Origin: Paraburkholderia sp. C35
GTDB lineage: Bacteria > Pseudomonadota > Gammaproteobacteria > Burkholderiales > Burkholderiaceae
NCBI RefSeq assembly: GCF_003121405.1
Contig: NZ_QBUY01000049.1
Span: 1 to 62,913, forward strand
Direction of reading: 5' to 3'
Length of the DNA: 62,913 nt
The first letter of the stretch is position 1, and each line of letters opens with the position of its first letter. Below are positions 1-8,990 of the stretch, in pieces. A program made the translations under genes and the position numbers. The notes under the pieces are model-generated. The model saw only the letters and a program-made list of their open reading frames with translations. It had not been told where the DNA came from and ran no database searches.

Positions 1-541
1 AGTAGGCAAAAGAAAGCGGGCTAACACCGCCCGCTTCGGTCTTTGCCTGCGGGCCCCCAACGGTTCCTATCCTTCACTCGGCAACCTCTCAGTCACCGCC
101 CGTTGCTATCGCTTCGAATATTTGCCTACCCCACTTCAATCTCCCGTAGCGCCCCAAGCGGCAGCGAATCGTATCTGCAGCCCAGGTGGCAAACGGTGTG
201 TAGGTTGTCGCACATTCTGCGTCGGCGATCCTACAAGACACACCAACCTTGCTTTTCAGTCCGAAGTGATGCGCATAAGGCGCGATAACCGACACACCGT
301 TTGCCACCTGGGCGGCCGTGGACTGACGGGTAAGGCTCGCTAAGACACGGGTGTTTGAAGAGGGTGATGCGCCCTTAAAGAGCGCTGGCAGCGGGCATCA
401 AGACGAGTGATGTCGTGTGAAGGATAGGACCGGCTGGGGGCCCGCAGGCAAGTACAAGGGCTGGCGGTGTTCAGCGGCTTTCTTTTGCCTACTTTTCTTT
501 GCCGCGGCAAAGAAAAGTAGGTGCTGCCCCGCACAGGGGCG
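1..541. repeat. Large imperfect palindromic repeat, left copy
   Basis: No credible gene lies in the first 624 bases; they are filled by an inverted repeat. The outer arms are 1-76 and roughly 417-500: the reverse complement of the second arm again begins AGTAGGCAAAAGAAAG and ends CCTATCCTTCAC. An inner pair is 183-210 (CAGGTGGCAAACGGTGTGTA onward) against 282-309, with 26 of 28 bases complementary. The right side is capped by a short perfect palindrome around 495-520 (CTTTGCCGCGGCAAAG), followed by GGTGCTGCCCCGCACAGGGGC. The same cap and arm recur at the right end of the window. Short reading frames inside are not gene-like. It looks like a non-coding dispersed repeat of Burkholderia-type genomes; function unknown. 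Confidence 0.8.
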
Positions 542-624
542 ACCCAGGCAAACCAACACCAAACCGCGGATGCCATAGAAAGCAAAAGCAAACCACCTTA
601 GGCGTCGCAGACAACAAAACATCC

Positions 625-1323
625 CTAATCCAACAACCCTCGCACCTCCCGAACCTTCTGTTCGGAAACAGGAGCAAGCCCGGCACCACCGACCCTCACA
701 CCGGATCCAAAGTGCACAGCTTCAACGCGCGTAGCGCAAACAAAGTCACGAACACGTTCAACAGTGAACCCAGCCCCGGCAAGCACGGTACAGTGCGATC
801 CAACAGCACGCGCCATAAGAGCCCGAATCTCAACCGCTGCATCCAGCACGGAAGGCTTCCCCCCCGAAGTCAGCACGTTAGTGACAGCATCGAACTCAAG
901 CAGCACCTCAAGCGCTTCGAGTAAATCCGCCGCTTCATCGAACGCACGATGAAACGTAATCGGCATCCCATCAGCCGCATCGACGACACGCTGCAAGCCA
1001 TCGCGATCAACCCGACGTGATGCCGTCAACATGCCAATCACCACGGCATTCGCCCCGGCATTTTTAGCCCCGCGCACGTCCCGCAGCATCACCGCAAAAT
1101 CATCCACGGAATAAACGAAAGACCGGCTATGCGGCCGCACGATCACATTGACAGGAATCGACACCGCCGCCACCACGGCTTCAATCATGCCGATGCTCGG
1201 CGTCAATCCACCCTCGCCCATCGCCGTGACAAGTTCGAGCCGATCAGCCCCGCCGCGCTCGGCGGCAATCGCGTCGTCGACTGTCGTCGCGATGACTTCC
1301 AGCAACACCCGTTCGTTTCGCAT
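625..1323 (-). CDS. cutC: CutC family copper homeostasis protein
   Basis: The 232-residue product has the usual length of the CutC family, a TIM-barrel cytosolic protein linked to copper handling though its biochemical activity is unsettled. It opens with LLEVIATTVDDAIAAERGGA and GADRLELV, and carries the family signatures GGLTPS, VNVIVRPHSRSFVYS, ITFHRAFD, LTSGG and VHFGSG. It ends just outside the left repeat. The EAL gene on the same strand lies 40 bp upstream, so the two may be co-transcribed. I saw no separate copper-responsive operator. Confidence 0.93.
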   Translation of the reverse strand: MRNERVLLEVIATTVDDAIAAERGGADRLELVTAMGEGGLTPSIGMIEAVVAAVSIPVNVIVRPHSRSFVYSVDDFAVMLRDVRGAKNAGANAVVIGMLTASRRVDRDGLQRVVDAADGMPITFHRAFDEAADLLEALEVLLEFDAVTNVLTSGGKPSVLDAAVEIRALMARAVGSHCTVLAGAGFTVERVRDFVCATRVEAVHFGSGVRVGGAGLAPVSEQKVREVRGLLD

Positions 1324-1363
1324 GACAAAGAATCACGTCGTGAAGTACACACCCGACATGATC

Positions 1364-2638
1364 TCAGAACCGCGGCTCCTCGTACCAGTCGATATCGCCG
1401 CACAGCACGCACATGCGCGCGCCGATCTGCGTCGCCACCGACAACGTCACGCAAGGCACGGCTTCGTTGATCGACAGATAAGGCCGTGTCACATGCACGC
1501 GCTCGGGCGCATCCATCGCCGTGCGGAAATACGGGCGGCGCAGCCAGTTCGCGCCCTGCGCATCCGATAGCGGCAAAAAGCGCGTCTCGTGCGATGCACG
1601 GTCCGCCCGCAGCACGACATTGCGTCCCGCCTGGCGCCCCTTTTCGTCGAGCAGATAGCAGCGCGCCGCATGATCGAGTGCAAGAAAATTCCAGCACACT
1701 TCGTCGAGCAGTTCACCCGCAGCCAGCCGCTCCGCTGCGCGCTCGAATGCGCGAATGTATGGCGCGAGCCGCGAAGAATTGCGCCGCTCGCGCTCTTCCG
1801 TCTGCGTCTGATAACGCTCGGTCAGCTCGCTGATGCACTCGGTCGCGTGCACGGCATCGGCAAGCCCCGGATGCGGACGTCCAAAGAAAAAGCCCTGCAC
1901 GAAATCGACGTTGCATTCGAGCGCCATATGCGCTTCGTGCTCCGTCTCGACACCTTCGATCAACACCAGCTTGCCCGCTTCATGCAACAGCGCGACAAGG
2001 CCCGGAAGAATCGACGCGACGCCCGCGCGATGCGCCGCGTGCGACAGCATGATGCGATCGAGCTTCACGATGTCCGGGTTCAGTTGCCAGATGCGCTCGA
2101 TGTTCGAATGCCCTGCGCCGAAGTCGTCGAGTGCGATCAGGAAGCCACGCTCGCGGAACTGGCGCACGGCATCGGCAAGTCGTTCGATGTCTTCCGCGCT
2201 CTGCTCCAGCACTTCGAGCACGATGCGGCGCGGCGACAGGTTCAGGCGTTTCAGATTGGCGAGCAGTGCCGCCGAATGATACGAATCGATCAGCACGCCA
2301 GGATGCACGTTGAGAAACAGCCACTCGCGCTCCGCGCCGAGCACCTTGAAGTTCTCCAGATGCAGCGACTGCGCGAGCCGGTCGACATGCAGCACGTCGC
2401 CCACGCGCGCCGCGTGACCAAAAACGTCGATGGGCGAGACCGCGCGATCGAATGGATCGTGTGCGCGCAACAAGCCTTCGTAGCCCACGGCACGCATGTG
2501 CGACAGACTGAAGATCGGCTGGAAAACGCTCGTCAGCGACAGGTCGCCGTGTTGCACCGAATAGCGCTGCAGGCCCGAGGTCATGCTGAGCTCGAAGCCG
2601 TGTGGCACTGCTGTTCTTTCCTGTTGCGCAATGGTCAT
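1364..2638 (-). CDS. EAL-domain c-di-GMP phosphodiesterase with C-terminal sensor domain
   Basis: A 424-residue predicted cytosolic enzyme that hydrolyses cyclic di-GMP. The N-terminal two thirds is an EAL domain whose catalytic signatures all appear present: EGLLR (E54, the ExLxR motif), FLNVHP, VLEVLE, DDFGAG (D171, D172), VKLDR, IEGVE and VQGFFFGRP. I expect it to be active rather than a degenerate receptor. The last 140 residues (RRPYFRTAM, PYLSINEAVPCVTLS) resemble the PAS/Cache-like C-terminal domain of YkuI-type proteins, which probably senses a small ligand. No GGDEF domain or membrane segment is visible. It is divergent from the antiporter gene across a 385-bp gap. Confidence 0.9.
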   Translation of the reverse strand: MTIAQQERTAVPHGFELSMTSGLQRYSVQHGDLSLTSVFQPIFSLSHMRAVGYEGLLRAHDPFDRAVSPIDVFGHAARVGDVLHVDRLAQSLHLENFKVLGAEREWLFLNVHPGVLIDSYHSAALLANLKRLNLSPRRIVLEVLEQSAEDIERLADAVRQFRERGFLIALDDFGAGHSNIERIWQLNPDIVKLDRIMLSHAAHRAGVASILPGLVALLHEAGKLVLIEGVETEHEAHMALECNVDFVQGFFFGRPHPGLADAVHATECISELTERYQTQTEERERRNSSRLAPYIRAFERAAERLAAGELLDEVCWNFLALDHAARCYLLDEKGRQAGRNVVLRADRASHETRFLPLSDAQGANWLRRPYFRTAMDAPERVHVTRPYLSINEAVPCVTLSVATQIGARMCVLCGDIDWYEEPRF

Positions 2639-3023
2639 GCAATCCTCTCACGCAAGAGTCCCGGCGCGCGCGTCGCGATTGCGAAAGAGCCGCGGCCGTC
2701 CTCGAAATGTGCGTTATCACTTCCTAATAAGCAAGGTCCATGCGCACGGTGGCGCACGTATAGAGGAAATCTGCATCGACTGGTGCACCGCGCGGGAAAC
2801 GCATGCGTCGCGCAAGGGCGCGCGATGCACTGCGACGGTGCACTTTGCTTTCGATCAACTTGCAGCCTTCGAAGCGCCGTTTCACACGATCGGGCTACAC
2901 TTCGGGCTGACCGACGCACCGCATCGTCTTTCCAGACGCGATGCCTCACGTCGCGTGATGGGTCGCACCGCGTGTCGCCCTGCCGTCGCGCGCCACCGCC
3001 TCTTTCCCCACAGCCCGTATCTG
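2639..3023. other. Divergent intergenic region
   Basis: This 385-bp stretch separates the EAL gene from the antiporter gene. Reading frames extend through it on the plus strand but they lack family similarity and the antiporter homology begins only at 3024. It should hold both promoters. I could not define convincing -35/-10 pairs or an operator. Confidence 0.5.
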
Positions 3024-4688
3024 ATGGATATCGTCTTTACCGTTCTGATCCTGCTGCTCACCGTTGCCGCTTCGGGCGTCGTCGTGCGACTGATACCGTT
3101 CAAGCTGCCGTTGCCGCTCGTGCAAATCGCCTTCGGTGCGCTGCTTGCATGGCCGCGCCTCGGCCTGCACGTGACCTTCGATCCCGAGCTCTTCATGATG
3201 CTGTTCATCCCGCCGCTGCTGTTCGCGGACGGCTGGCGCATTCCGAAGCGCGAGTTCTTCATGCAGCGCCGCGCGATCCTGATGCTCGCGCTCGGCCTCG
3301 TATTCATGACGGTGGTCGCCGTCGGCTATTTCATTCACGCGATGGTGCCGTCGATCTCGTTGCCCGTCGCGTTCGCCCTCGCCGCCGTGCTGTCGCCCAC
3401 GGATGCCGTCGCGCTGTCGGGCACCGCCGGACGCAACCGCTTGCCCGAACATCTGATGCACATCCTCGAAGGCGAAGCGCTGATGAACGATGCGTCGGGT
3501 CTCGTCGCGCTGAAGTTCGCCGTGGCCGCGGCGCTGACAGGTGTGTTCTCACTGCGCGATGCGTCGGTGAGCTTTGTGATCATCGCAGTCGGCGGACTGG
3601 CGACGGGCGTGGCTGTTGCGTGGCTGTTCAGCTTTGCGTCGACACGCTTTCTCAATCTCACCGAAGAAGGCGATCCCGCACCCGGCGTCGTGATGACGAT
3701 GCTGATTCCGTTCGCCGCGTATCTGTTTGCCGAGCACTTCGGGTTTTCCGGCATTCTTGCCGCCGTCGCGGGCGGCATGGCGATGAACTACTCGACCTTC
3801 GCACGCAACAGCCCGGCATCGGCACGCGTGCGCGCGGCTGTCACCTGGACGATGATCGAGTTCGTCTTCAACGGCATGGTGTTCATTCTGTTGGGCCTGC
3901 AGTTTCCGCACATCATCGGCCGCGCGCTGCTCGATGCGCATGAAGAAGCGAGTGGCTCCGAACTGCGGCTGATTCTCTACGTCGTGGCGGTTTCCGTCGC
4001 GCTGTACGTGCTGCGCTTCGTGTGGGTCTGGTTGCTGCGCTGGTTCGCCAGCCGCGGCGCCGCGAAGCAAGGTGTCGCGAATGCGGTGCCTGGCTTGCGC
4101 ACCGTGTCGATCACCACGATTGCCGGCGTGCGCGGCGCCGTGACGCTTGCGGGCGTGTTGTCGTTGCCCGTCGCGTTGTCGAATGGCCAGCCGTTGCCGG
4201 GACGCGATACCGCCATCTTCATCGCCTCGGGCGTGATTCTCGTGTCGCTGTTCGTTGCCGTGGTCGGCTTGCCGTTGCTGATGAACGGTGCGCGCAGACG
4301 GGCTGATCCGCATGCCGCCGAAGAACGCTCGGCGCGTATCCAGGCCGCGCAAGCCGCTATCCGCGCAATCGACGCGTATCAGGAATCCGTCACCACCGAT
4401 CTCGACGAAGCCGCGTCCGCGCGTGCGGCCGACGTGACGGCGCGCGTGATGGACATCTACCGCCGCCGCCTCGCCACGCTCGACGACGAACTCGAGCCAG
4501 CCGAAAACGCGCGCCGCAGCGAAGCGTTCGAGTTTCAGATGAAGCTCGCCGCAATGCGCGCCGAGCGCGCGACGCTACTCAATCTGCGCACCAGCATGCT
4601 GATCAACGACGATACGATGAACAAGCTGATGCGCGAAATCGATCTGTCGGAGACCGCGCTAGTGACGCGCCGTAGCGACAAGAAGTAA
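3024..4688 (+). CDS. Na+/H+ antiporter, CPA1 (NhaP/YjcE-like) family
   Basis: A 554-residue inner-membrane exchanger moving Na+ (or K+) against protons. Start ATG 3024 was chosen because it begins the first hydrophobic helix (MDIVFTVLILLLTVAASG); upstream in-frame codons are not membrane-like. About twelve helices follow. CPA1 signatures are FIPPLLFADGWRIPKREF, LSPTDAVALSG, EGEALMNDASGLVALK (the ND ion-binding pair) and GVRGAVTLAGVLSLP. The last 130 residues form a charged cytosolic tail rich in Ala, Arg and Glu, as in YjcE-like proteins. A hairpin terminator follows directly. Confidence 0.92.
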   Translation: MDIVFTVLILLLTVAASGVVVRLIPFKLPLPLVQIAFGALLAWPRLGLHVTFDPELFMMLFIPPLLFADGWRIPKREFFMQRRAILMLALGLVFMTVVAVGYFIHAMVPSISLPVAFALAAVLSPTDAVALSGTAGRNRLPEHLMHILEGEALMNDASGLVALKFAVAAALTGVFSLRDASVSFVIIAVGGLATGVAVAWLFSFASTRFLNLTEEGDPAPGVVMTMLIPFAAYLFAEHFGFSGILAAVAGGMAMNYSTFARNSPASARVRAAVTWTMIEFVFNGMVFILLGLQFPHIIGRALLDAHEEASGSELRLILYVVAVSVALYVLRFVWVWLLRWFASRGAAKQGVANAVPGLRTVSITTIAGVRGAVTLAGVLSLPVALSNGQPLPGRDTAIFIASGVILVSLFVAVVGLPLLMNGARRRADPHAAEERSARIQAAQAAIRAIDAYQESVTTDLDEAASARAADVTARVMDIYRRRLATLDDELEPAENARRSEAFEFQMKLAAMRAERATLLNLRTSMLINDDTMNKLMREIDLSETALVTRRSDKK

Positions 4689-4689
4689 A

Positions 4690-4720
4690 AAAAACGGGCG
4701 CCTTCGAAGCGCCCGTTTTT
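4690..4720. terminator. Bidirectional rho-independent terminator
   Basis: The stem AACGGGCGC / GCGCCCGTT encloses a CTTCGAA loop. It is flanked by an A-run on one side and a T-run on the other, so it can stop transcription in both directions. It sits between the convergent antiporter and permease genes. Confidence 0.9.
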
Positions 4721-4739
4721 GTCTTGATGATTCGCTTTA

Positions 4740-6047
4740 TCAGACCGCCGGTTCTTGCGGACCTTTGCGACGCAGCAGCGCGTACAGAATGATCGCGCCG
4801 AACGTCGCCGTGCCGATGCCGCCGAGCGCAAAGCCGCCGAACTTCAGCGAGAAGTCACCTGCGCCGAGTACCAGCGTCACGGCAGCGACAATCAGATTGC
4901 GGTTGTCGGAGAAGTCGACCTTGTTGACCACCCAGATGCGCGCGCCCGTCACCGCGATCAGACCGAACACGACGATCGATACACCACCCAGCACCGGACC
5001 CGGAATCGTCTGAATCACCGCGCCGAACTTCGGCGAGAAGCCGAGTATCAGCGCGATCACGGCGGCGATCACGAACACCAGCGTCGAATAGATCTTCGTC
5101 ACGGCCATCACGCCGATGTTTTCCGCGTAGGTCGTCACGCCCGTGCCGCCCGCAAAACCGGACACGACCGTCGCAATACCATCGCCGATGAACGCGCGGC
5201 CGATGTAGCCATCGAGGTTCTTGCCCGTCATCGCGCTGACTGCCTTGATGTGGCCGAGGTTTTCCGCGACGAGGATTACCGCGACGGGCGCGAGCAGCGC
5301 CATCGCCTGACCGTTGAACACGGGCGCCATGAAGTGCGGCATGCCGAACCACGCCGCGTTGGCGACGACTGCAAAATCGATCGGTTTGCCGAGACCCATG
5401 CCGTTCGTGACGATCGCGTAGATCACGTAAGCGATCAGCAAACCCACGAGAATCAGCAGGCGCTGCAGCATGCCGCGCGCGAACACGGCCACCGCGCCGA
5501 CGCACAGCACGGTGACGAGCGCCATGTACGAATCGAACGCGCTGCCGCTCACGCCTTTGACGGCGATCGGCGCGAGATTCAGGCCGATCACGGCCACGAT
5601 CGAACCTGTCACGACGGGCGGCATCAACGTCTCGATCCACGCCGTGCCGACTGCCGACACGATCAGCCCGATGACGATATACACGACCCCGCACGCGATA
5701 ATCCCGCCGAGCGCGACGGGTATGTTCATGTTCGGGCCTTGCCCCGTATAGCCGGTGATCGCGATCACGAGACCGATGAACGCGAAGCTCGAACCGAGAT
5801 AGCTCGGCACGCGGCCGCCGACCAGCACGAAGAACAGCAGCGTGCCGATACCGGACATGAAAATGCACAGATTGGGATCGAAGCCCATCAACAGCGGTGC
5901 GAGCACCGTCGAGCCGAACATCGCCACGACGTGCTGAATGCCCATTGCAAGCATTTGGGGGCCGGGCAGACGTTCGTCGATATTGACGACGCGGCCTTCG
6001 ACGCTTTTTGGCTGGACGCGCCAGCGCGGAAACCAGGAATCGGCCAT
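4740..6047 (-). CDS. NCS2 uracil/xanthine permease, RutG-like
   Basis: A 435-residue inner-membrane symporter for nucleobases, with about 12-14 hydrophobic segments. It closely follows E. coli RutG from memory: DERLPGPQMLAMGIQHVVAM, SGIGTLLFF, GGRVPSYLGSS, TLMPPVVTGSIV, VILVAENLGHIKAV, GGTGVTTYAENIGVMAVTKI and GLIAVTGARIWV. The substrate is therefore probably uracil or another pyrimidine. None of the rut catabolic genes is next to it, so I give no symbol. It stands alone, sharing a terminator with the antiporter and sitting 186 bp downstream of the chemoreceptor gene on the same strand. Confidence 0.9.
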   Translation of the reverse strand: MADSWFPRWRVQPKSVEGRVVNIDERLPGPQMLAMGIQHVVAMFGSTVLAPLLMGFDPNLCIFMSGIGTLLFFVLVGGRVPSYLGSSFAFIGLVIAITGYTGQGPNMNIPVALGGIIACGVVYIVIGLIVSAVGTAWIETLMPPVVTGSIVAVIGLNLAPIAVKGVSGSAFDSYMALVTVLCVGAVAVFARGMLQRLLILVGLLIAYVIYAIVTNGMGLGKPIDFAVVANAAWFGMPHFMAPVFNGQAMALLAPVAVILVAENLGHIKAVSAMTGKNLDGYIGRAFIGDGIATVVSGFAGGTGVTTYAENIGVMAVTKIYSTLVFVIAAVIALILGFSPKFGAVIQTIPGPVLGGVSIVVFGLIAVTGARIWVVNKVDFSDNRNLIVAAVTLVLGAGDFSLKFGGFALGGIGTATFGAIILYALLRRKGPQEPAV

Positions 6048-6233
6048 CGCGGGGGTTCTCCTCTAATTGGCGTAGATCTTGTGTGGGAGCGCCGCGAGGC
6101 TGGTTGAGCCGCGGCGCGGTCCAGGATGCGATTCTTGAACTACGCGCGAGTGTACGGAGAGCGCCTGGCGCTGACAAGCCGCGCAAAACCCGCTCGTGCG
6201 GCAGTCTGTGGCGAGTGTTGTATCAAAGCGAAA

Positions 6234-7784
6234 TCAAAGCGAGAAAGCCGCGACGGCCGTCTTCAGATGCCGCGCCTGATCAGCCATCGCGCCCGCCGCA
6301 GCCGCCGCCTGTTCGACCAGCGCGGCGTTTTGCTGCGTGACTTCGTCCATCTGCGAAACGGCGCGGTTGACCTGCTCGATGCCCGTGCTTTGCTCGCTCG
6401 ACGCCGCCGAAATCTCGCCCATGATGTCCGTCATCCGTTGCACGGCCTGCGTGACTTCCGCCATCGTGCGGCCCGCGCGCTCGGCGAGCACGGCGCCGCT
6501 GTCCACGCGTGAGGTCGAGCTTTCGATCAGTTCCTTGATCTCTTTCGCCGATACCGCACTGCGTTGCGCCAGCGCCCGCACTTCGCCCGCCACGACCGCG
6601 AAGCCGCGCCCCTGTTCGCCTGCGCGCGCCGCTTCGACGGCGGCATTGAGCGCGAGAATATTGGTCTGGAACGCAATGCTTTCGATCACACCGATGATGT
6701 CGGTCATGCGTTTCGAGCCCGCCGCGAGTTCGCGCATCGTCTCGACCACGTCGCCGACCAGTCCGCTGCCGCGCACGGCCACTTCCGATGCGCCGCGCGC
6801 GACGCCGCCCGCCTGCTGCGCATTGTCGGCGTTCTGGCGAACGGTGGCCGTCAGCTGCTCCATGCTCGACGCCGTTTCTTCCAGCGACGCCGCCTGCTCT
6901 TCGGTGCGCTGCGACAGATCGGTATTGCCCTGCTCGATTTCGCCCGACGCGAGCAGGATCGATTCGCTCGACTCGCTGATCCTGCCGACGATGCCCGCCA
7001 GTTGTTCGCGCATGTTGGCGAGCGCGTATAGCAGACTCGTCGTGTCGCCTGCGCGCGTATCGACGCGCACGCCCAGCTCGCCCGCCGCGATGCGGCTCGC
7101 GATCTGCGCGGCGTAATCCGGCTCGCCGCCGAGCTGGCGCGTCAGTCGACGCGCGATCAACCACGCAAAGCCCGCACCCACCACCATCGACGCCAGCACC
7201 AGCAGCGACAGCACCACCCGCATGCTGGCGTACTCGGCGCTGGCTTCGTGCTGCGCCGCGTTGGCCTGCTTGCGGCGGTAATCGATCAGTATCACGATGC
7301 GGTCGCGCAGCGCCTCGCTTGCGGCGATCGCGCGCCGCACCAGTTCGGCGTTGTCGACGCCTGCAGGAATGGGTTGCAACCCGATCTGCTGATGCACGAT
7401 CGTTTCCCACGCTTCCGTCTTGCGCAGCACCTCGTCGTAGAGCGATTGCCCGTCAGCGCCCGAAATCGTCTCGCGATATTTCGCGTACGCGTCATGCATG
7501 CGCTTGAGCGACGCGACGATGTCGTCCTTGAGCTTCTGACGCGCGGCTTCGTCGGGCGCATAACCGAGGTTGGCCGCATCGAGATCGCTGTCGATCTTGT
7601 AGCGGTTCGCCTCTTCCATCCAGTAGAGGCCGTCCATGTGACGGCTCGAAATCTCTTCGGTGATGCCATGCATCGACGCCAGCGCCGATAACCCCGCCGC
7701 GCCCACCGCCACGCCAAATCCGATCACGATCGCAAACGCGATCATCAGCTTCTTCCAGACAGTCATGCGGTCAAACCACTTCAT
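6234..7784 (-). CDS. Methyl-accepting chemotaxis protein
   Basis: A 516-residue transmembrane receptor of the Tsr/Tar architecture. A membrane segment lies at about residues 10-32. A four-helix periplasmic ligand domain runs to about 190, followed by a second membrane segment (VVLSLLVLASMVVGAGFAWL). Then come a HAMP domain (LTRQLGGEPDYAAQIASRIA) and a long coiled-coil signalling domain. The hairpin tip that contacts CheA/CheW is intact: IESIAFQTNILALNAAVEAA followed by RAGEQGRGFAVVAGEVR. There is no C-terminal CheR pentapeptide; the protein ends LKTAVAAFSL. No che genes are nearby, so it joins the chemotaxis array in trans. The ligand is unknown. Confidence 0.95.
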   Translation of the reverse strand: MKWFDRMTVWKKLMIAFAIVIGFGVAVGAAGLSALASMHGITEEISSRHMDGLYWMEEANRYKIDSDLDAANLGYAPDEAARQKLKDDIVASLKRMHDAYAKYRETISGADGQSLYDEVLRKTEAWETIVHQQIGLQPIPAGVDNAELVRRAIAASEALRDRIVILIDYRRKQANAAQHEASAEYASMRVVLSLLVLASMVVGAGFAWLIARRLTRQLGGEPDYAAQIASRIAAGELGVRVDTRAGDTTSLLYALANMREQLAGIVGRISESSESILLASGEIEQGNTDLSQRTEEQAASLEETASSMEQLTATVRQNADNAQQAGGVARGASEVAVRGSGLVGDVVETMRELAAGSKRMTDIIGVIESIAFQTNILALNAAVEAARAGEQGRGFAVVAGEVRALAQRSAVSAKEIKELIESSTSRVDSGAVLAERAGRTMAEVTQAVQRMTDIMGEISAASSEQSTGIEQVNRAVSQMDEVTQQNAALVEQAAAAAGAMADQARHLKTAVAAFSL

Positions 7785-8082
7785 CGTGTGATCCTCGACA
7801 GTTCATCCGTCGCTTTCGACGGCAGGCGCAGGCAACGCAAACCCGCGGGCTGCAATGCTTTACGGCGTCCGTTATGCGGACTTGATGAACGGATGCACGG
7901 CATAAGGAAGCCGGCATGAGGGTTTGCGCGAGGTGATTCGCGTGCGGCTGGATGAAGTCGACTATTGCGGCATGCGCTTTGGGAGTTATCTGATAGCGCG
8001 CCGTATATCGCCCTCCCTACACTGCAATGGCTGCGTGACCCCGATTGAGAAGCGCAAGCGATGTTGTAACTCTCCGACTTTT

Positions 8083-8116
8083 CCGCTCATGCTCCCCGGC
8101 ATGAGCGGTTTTTTTT
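8083..8116 (+). terminator. Orphan rho-independent terminator, plus strand
   Basis: A perfect 10-bp stem (CCGCTCATGC / GCATGAGCGG) with a six-base loop is followed by eight T residues on the plus strand. On the minus strand no T-run follows, so it works in one direction. No plus-strand gene precedes it: the 364-bp gap 7785-8148 lies between two minus-strand genes. It may end a small RNA starting somewhere in about 7900-8020. The rest of the gap should hold the chemoreceptor promoter. Confidence 0.8.
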
Positions 8117-8148
8117 CGCCTGCTGCTTTTCTTTTCCCTGCTCAGGGA

Positions 8149-8778
8149 TCACGCACTCCCGGACGTATCCGTAGTGAACGCGCGCTGCGCCAGCATGCGA
8201 GCGTGATCGCGCACGTCTTCGGGCCATGCGGCTGTCATCGCGTCGAAGCGGGCGACGTCGTTCGCGTACAGTGCGCGCGTCGCTTCTTCGTAGCCTGCCA
8301 GATCGCCGGCTATCGCCGTCATGAAGCGATACGCTGCCTCCTGCGCCTGCCGCTTGCGATCCTTGCCTTCGCTCGCATTGCGCGCCGCATCGACCAGTTT
8401 GCGCAGTGCCACCGATGCACCGCCCGGCTGATCATTGAGCCATTCCCAATGTCTCGGCAACAGCGTGACTTCGCGCGCGACCACGCCCAGCTTCGGACGC
8501 CCTCTGCCGCGTGCGGTTTGCGTTTCTTCGTTTGCCTGTGCGGACGGCGGCGAATCGCTGCCTTCCTGATCGGCGAGCCGCGCAAGCACGTCCGCCGCGG
8601 AGCCTCGCAGATCCAGTTCGATCGGGCGGCTGGTGAGATCGTCGAAGATCAGCGCGGAACTGCTGTCGTCGTCGCCCTCCATCGCCGCTTTCACGACTAG
8701 CGCCACGGCTTTCAGCGAACCCGACGCGATGCGCCGATGCCCCATAAAAGCCGTGCAGATAATTGGTTGAGCCGTCAT
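8149..8778 (-). CDS. DUF2239 family protein
   Basis: A 209-residue soluble protein matching the DUF2239 family, whose function is not known. Recognisable blocks are CTAFMGHRRIASGSL at the N terminus, IFDDLTSRPIELDLRGS, GRGRPKLGVVAREVTLLPRH and a helical C-terminal half (HWEWLNDQPGGASVALRKLV, AAYRFMTAIAGDLAGYEEA). The middle stretch (GRGRPKLGV) is basic and similar in character to a DNA-contacting hook, but this is inference. Start ATG 8778 fits the family N terminus. The upstream region contains two copies of a palindromic operator, so expression is probably controlled by a dedicated repressor that is not encoded next to it. Confidence 0.85.
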   Translation of the reverse strand: MTAQPIICTAFMGHRRIASGSLKAVALVVKAAMEGDDDSSSALIFDDLTSRPIELDLRGSAADVLARLADQEGSDSPPSAQANEETQTARGRGRPKLGVVAREVTLLPRHWEWLNDQPGGASVALRKLVDAARNASEGKDRKRQAQEAAYRFMTAIAGDLAGYEEATRALYANDVARFDAMTAAWPEDVRDHARMLAQRAFTTDTSGSA

Positions 8779-8814
8779 GTCTTGCCTCGCATCGTGTCGT
8801 TTTGATGTTTGAAT

Positions 8815-8857
8815 TATATCCGGGTATAAATAGAAAGCGCAATATCACCCGGATATA
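8815..8857 (-). promoter_or_regulatory. Twin palindromic operator upstream of the DUF2239 gene
   Basis: Two copies of a TATAYCCGGRTATA-type palindrome are visible: TATATCCGGGTATA at 8815-8828 and ATCACCCGGATATA at 8844-8857. Their centres are 29 bp apart and lie about 43 and 72 bp upstream of the DUF2239 start codon. The symmetry and spacing suggest a dimeric regulator binding at two sites. The regulator's identity is not evident. Confidence 0.65.
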
Positions 8858-8990
8858 AATATCGCAATGTTCGGCAGACCACTGGGAAGCTAAAAACCCA
8901 CGCTGCATTGCCGTTATCCTCTATAGAAGGCAGCGACAACCAAGATCGCGCCACAAGGCCATCGCGGCATCATCTGTACGGGGTAGTTCC

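Noticed and set aside
43..343. Short frames inside the left repeat
   Set aside because: The region is palindromic on both strands and the frames do not resemble proteins.
1589..3943. 784-codon plus-strand frame across the EAL and antiporter genes
   Set aside because: Its product is low complexity and Arg-rich; the other two frames encode clear families.
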